DNA of 64,000 nucleotides from Desulfovibrio ferrophilus (GTDB lineage: Bacteria > Desulfobacterota > Desulfovibrionia > Desulfovibrionales > Desulfovibrionaceae), in NCBI RefSeq assembly GCF_003966735.1, contig NZ_AP017378.1, positions 1,287,501 to 1,351,500 on the forward strand, given 5' to 3'. A program made the position numbers and the translations under genes. Positions within the stretch are counted from its first letter, which is position 1. Every line of letters begins with the position of its first letter. A model generated the notes under the pieces. That model was not told the DNA's origin. It did not search any database and was given only the letters and a program-made list of their open reading frames with translations. This document shows positions 62,096 to 64,000 of the stretch, piece after piece.

Positions 62096-62837
62096 GCCCT
62101 GGAAGTTCCTGGAGACCGGAGAGGTCATCTGGGAAGACTTCAGTGCAAGGGACAAGGATGAGATCGTCAGGCACTATGCGCCGAAGATCAAGATTCTTGC
62201 GCTCAGACTCAAGGGAAAACTGCCCCAGCAGGTAGAGCTCAACGAGCTCATCTCTGCCGGGTCTTTGGGGCTGATCGAATGCCTGCGCAAATACAAGCCC
62301 GAGCTGAACATCAAGTTCGAGACCTATGCGGAAAACCGCATCAAGGGTGCCATGCTGGACGAACTCAGACGCATGGACTGGTTTTCTCGTGGGCTACGAG
62401 CTCGTGTCCGCCAATTGGAAGACGCCATCCGAACCATCGAACACCGCACAGGCACAACGCCTACCCGCGACGAAATCATGGAGGTCACTGGCCTCTCCCG
62501 CAAGGATGTCGAATCGGGCTTGGCAGCACTGCAAAATCAGCTCTGCCTGTCGCTGGAAACCATCCAGGAACATTTCTCGCCGGAATCCAGCGCCCACCAC
62601 GACAACGAACCATACCGCAGTGCGGCCCTTCAAGACGTCGTTGACAAAATTGCCGGTTTAATAGACGAATTGACGCTTCGAGAGAAACTGGTATTATCTT
62701 TGTACTACAGTGATGAGTTGAACATGAGGGAAACTGCCGAAGTTATGGGGATAACCGAAGGCAGAGTGTCACAACTCCACTCTCAAGCACTCAAAAAATT
62801 ACGCAAAAAATTTAGAGCCGCCTACGGCCTCGAGTAA
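62049..62837 (+). CDS. fliA: Flagellar RNA polymerase sigma factor FliA (sigma-28)
   Basis: 262 aa. Region 2 is RDKDEIVRHYAPKIKILALRLKGKL with ISAGSLGLIECLRKY and FETYAENRIKGAMLDELRRMDW, region 3 spans about 100-150, and region 4 has LREKLVLSLYYSDELNMRETAEVMGITEGRVSQLHSQALKKLR. It transcribes late flagellar genes such as flagellin and chemotaxis genes. The start lies 47 bases inside flhG. cheY begins 13 bases later. Confidence 0.96.
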   Translation: MATLSFSGKSSSSKTEPWKFLETGEVIWEDFSARDKDEIVRHYAPKIKILALRLKGKLPQQVELNELISAGSLGLIECLRKYKPELNIKFETYAENRIKGAMLDELRRMDWFSRGLRARVRQLEDAIRTIEHRTGTTPTRDEIMEVTGLSRKDVESGLAALQNQLCLSLETIQEHFSPESSAHHDNEPYRSAALQDVVDKIAGLIDELTLREKLVLSLYYSDELNMRETAEVMGITEGRVSQLHSQALKKLRKKFRAAYGLE

Positions 62838-62850
62838 AAAGGAGACATAC

Positions 62851-63234
62851 ATGGCTTACGACAAAAACATGCGGGTCCTCGTTGTCGATGACTTTTCCAC
62901 CATGCGCCGCATCGTTAAGAACATCCTTCGCCAATTGGGCTTCAATAATATCGTGGAAGCCGATGACGGTAGCACCGCGTGGGAAGTCCTGAACAAGGAC
63001 AAGATCGACTTTATCGTCTCCGACTGGAACATGCCCGAGCTTCCCGGTATCGATCTGCTTCGCAAGGTTCGCGCCAGCGAAGAGTTCAAAGATATTCCTT
63101 TCCTCATGGTCACTGCTGAAGGCCTGCAGGAAAACATCATCGAAGCGGTCCAGGCAAAAGTGTCCAATTACATCGTCAAGCCCTTCACTGCGGAGACTCT
63201 TGGCCAGAAGATCGACAAGATTTTTGAAAAATAA
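62851..63234 (+). CDS. cheY: Chemotaxis response regulator CheY
   Basis: 127-aa single receiver domain. The acidic pair is in VVDDFSTMRRIVKNIL (residues 11-12), the phospho-Asp in IVSDWNMPELPGIDLL (about 58), the switch Thr in VTAEG and the Lys in YIVKPFTAETL (about 110). Phospho-CheY binds FliM to change flagellar rotation. AAAAAGGAGA precedes the ATG. It follows fliA and precedes a FliL-like gene. Confidence 0.95.
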   Translation: MAYDKNMRVLVVDDFSTMRRIVKNILRQLGFNNIVEADDGSTAWEVLNKDKIDFIVSDWNMPELPGIDLLRKVRASEEFKDIPFLMVTAEGLQENIIEAVQAKVSNYIVKPFTAETLGQKIDKIFEK

Positions 63235-63263
63235 GCATAACCTCAACGGCCCGGCGTAAATAA

Positions 63264-63998
63264 ATGGTGCTGCTCGCTCCCGACACCGAGCTCGAGGAAG
63301 ATCTTTCCTCCGTCATGGAGGAACATGATGGAGAGCCCAAAGCTGAACTTGATGCCGAGGAGCTGACCAAAGATCTTCCCAAGGAGCAGCAAAAGGTCGA
63401 ATTGGACCTTGAGGATGCACCTTTTCTCGAAGACGACGACGATGAAGATGAAGAAGAGGACGAGGAGGAAGAAGTTCTCCTCGAGGAGCCCGAACCGGAT
63501 GGCACTCCGGTTTGGTACAAGAACAGAAAGATCCAGATCGCCGCTGGAGCCATCCTGCTCTTGTTGGTGGGAGTCATCATCGGCACCCTGATCCTGAAGC
63601 CTGAACCGGAAGTCACCCAGCCAGAAGTCGAGCAGGAAACGCTGGAAGCCGAAGAAGCCATCCCGCCTCCGCCTCCTGAGGAGCCCGAGCCCGAGGAATA
63701 CCTCGTTACCCTTGACCCGTTCTGGGTTGAGCAAAAAGGCGAGAACGACAAGATCCGATTCCTGGTCTGCCAGTTCACTGCCGTCACCCAGAACGAAAAG
63801 CTGTCATTTGAGATATCACAAAAGACAACAATCCTCCGGGATGCCGTCTTCTACTATCTCAAGAATAAGGATTTAACGTTCCTGTCCGATAAGAAGAATG
63901 CAGAGGCATTGAAAGCCGACGTCCTATCGGTAGTGAATCAATATTTAAGTGTCGACCGATTGGAGACCCTGCTTATCGAGCAATACCTGGTGAAATAG
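63264..63998 (+). CDS. FliL-like flagellar basal-body protein with long acidic N-terminus
   Basis: 244 aa. A very acidic cytoplasmic segment (about residues 4-75, with runs of Asp and Glu) precedes one transmembrane helix (about 91-110). A Glu/Pro-rich spacer (about 113-148) and a C-terminal FliL-type domain (YLVTLDPFWVEQ, FLVCQFTAVTQN, ILRDAVFYYLKNK, VDRLETLLIEQYLVK) follow. FliL supports stator function around the motor. The 80-residue acidic cytoplasmic part is longer than in typical FliL. No clear Shine-Dalgarno site precedes ATG 63264. The gene ends 2 bases before the window edge. Confidence 0.8.
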   Translation: MVLLAPDTELEEDLSSVMEEHDGEPKAELDAEELTKDLPKEQQKVELDLEDAPFLEDDDDEDEEEDEEEEVLLEEPEPDGTPVWYKNRKIQIAAGAILLLLVGVIIGTLILKPEPEVTQPEVEQETLEAEEAIPPPPPEEPEPEEYLVTLDPFWVEQKGENDKIRFLVCQFTAVTQNEKLSFEISQKTTILRDAVFYYLKNKDLTFLSDKKNAEALKADVLSVVNQYLSVDRLETLLIEQYLVK

Positions 63999-64000
63999 CA

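Noticed and set aside
1-64000. tRNA, rRNA, insertion sequence, prophage or integron
   Set aside because: No cloverleaf with CCA-end, rRNA segment, transposase or integrase frame, or long terminal inverted repeat was found by eye; a tRNA scan would settle short cases.

Overview
The window reads as one continuous piece of chromosome from a motile, Gram-negative, anaerobic, sulfate-reducer-like bacterium. The best match is the Desulfovibrionales (Desulfovibrio/Pseudodesulfovibrio type). The reasons are a two-subunit periplasmic [FeFe] hydrogenase with a Tat signal on a separate small subunit, LptD and heptose epimerase (an outer membrane with LPS), NikR, FolE2, a sigma-54 activator beside flagellar genes, and the flhB-flhA-flhF-flhG-fliA-cheY-fliL order. 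I saw no rRNA, tRNA, CRISPR array, transposase or phage gene. Almost everything is ordinary chromosomal coding sequence with tight operons, good Shine-Dalgarno sites and many bidirectional hairpin terminators. The genus is inferred from gene content and protein resemblance, not from a search.

Layout: 1-10.4 kb is the classic translation/RNA operon rimP-nusA-ylxR-infB-ylxP-rbfA-nrnA-truB-rpsO-pnp. 10.4-19.3 kb (minus strand) carries a glycine-zipper lipoprotein, a MEMO1-family protein, a very large TPR protein next to a sigma-54 activator and a small flagellar rod-like protein, then folE2, nikR and a methyltransferase. 19.4-23 kb has a small secreted protein divergent from a LysR regulator, a rhodanese-MauE pair and, divergent from it, a rhodanese-ferritin fusion. 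23-26.4 kb (minus) has tlyA and a secreted transglutaminase fused to what looks like a catalytically dead archaemetzincin.

26.5-33.4 kb is the most distinctive block: hydA-hydB, then a TM1266-family hydrogenase-system regulator gene overlapping a TonB-dependent receptor, followed by a translationally coupled ABC importer (binding protein, permease, ATPase). Both transcription units begin with a TTGACA box followed 30-34 bp later by the same 26-bp element, TAGCAC-GTkTTAy-N6-GTAAyAC. I read this as a small regulon linking [FeFe] hydrogenase to dedicated uptake of an unidentified substrate.

33.4-40.7 kb (minus) holds thrC, a DUF456 membrane protein, a phenylacetate-CoA ligase, dnaB, rplI-rpsR-rpsF and alr. 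The dnaB gene shows an apparent one-base frameshift in a C7 run near its 5' end. 40.8-46.4 kb (plus) holds lptD, mutL, an unknown acidic protein and a PilZ protein. 46.5-52.6 kb has hldD, hisH-hisF, a MOSC protein, a NifX-like protein with an MGQGRG repeat tail, moaC, dnaJ and rpoZ. 52.6-56 kb has a DUF4340 protein, a TtcA-like PP-loop ATPase and an M23 peptidase. 56-64 kb is the flagellar export and regulation operon fliR-flhB-flhA-flhF-flhG-fliA-cheY-fliL, led by a good sigma-54 -24/-12 match placed so that transcription would start at the fliR start codon.
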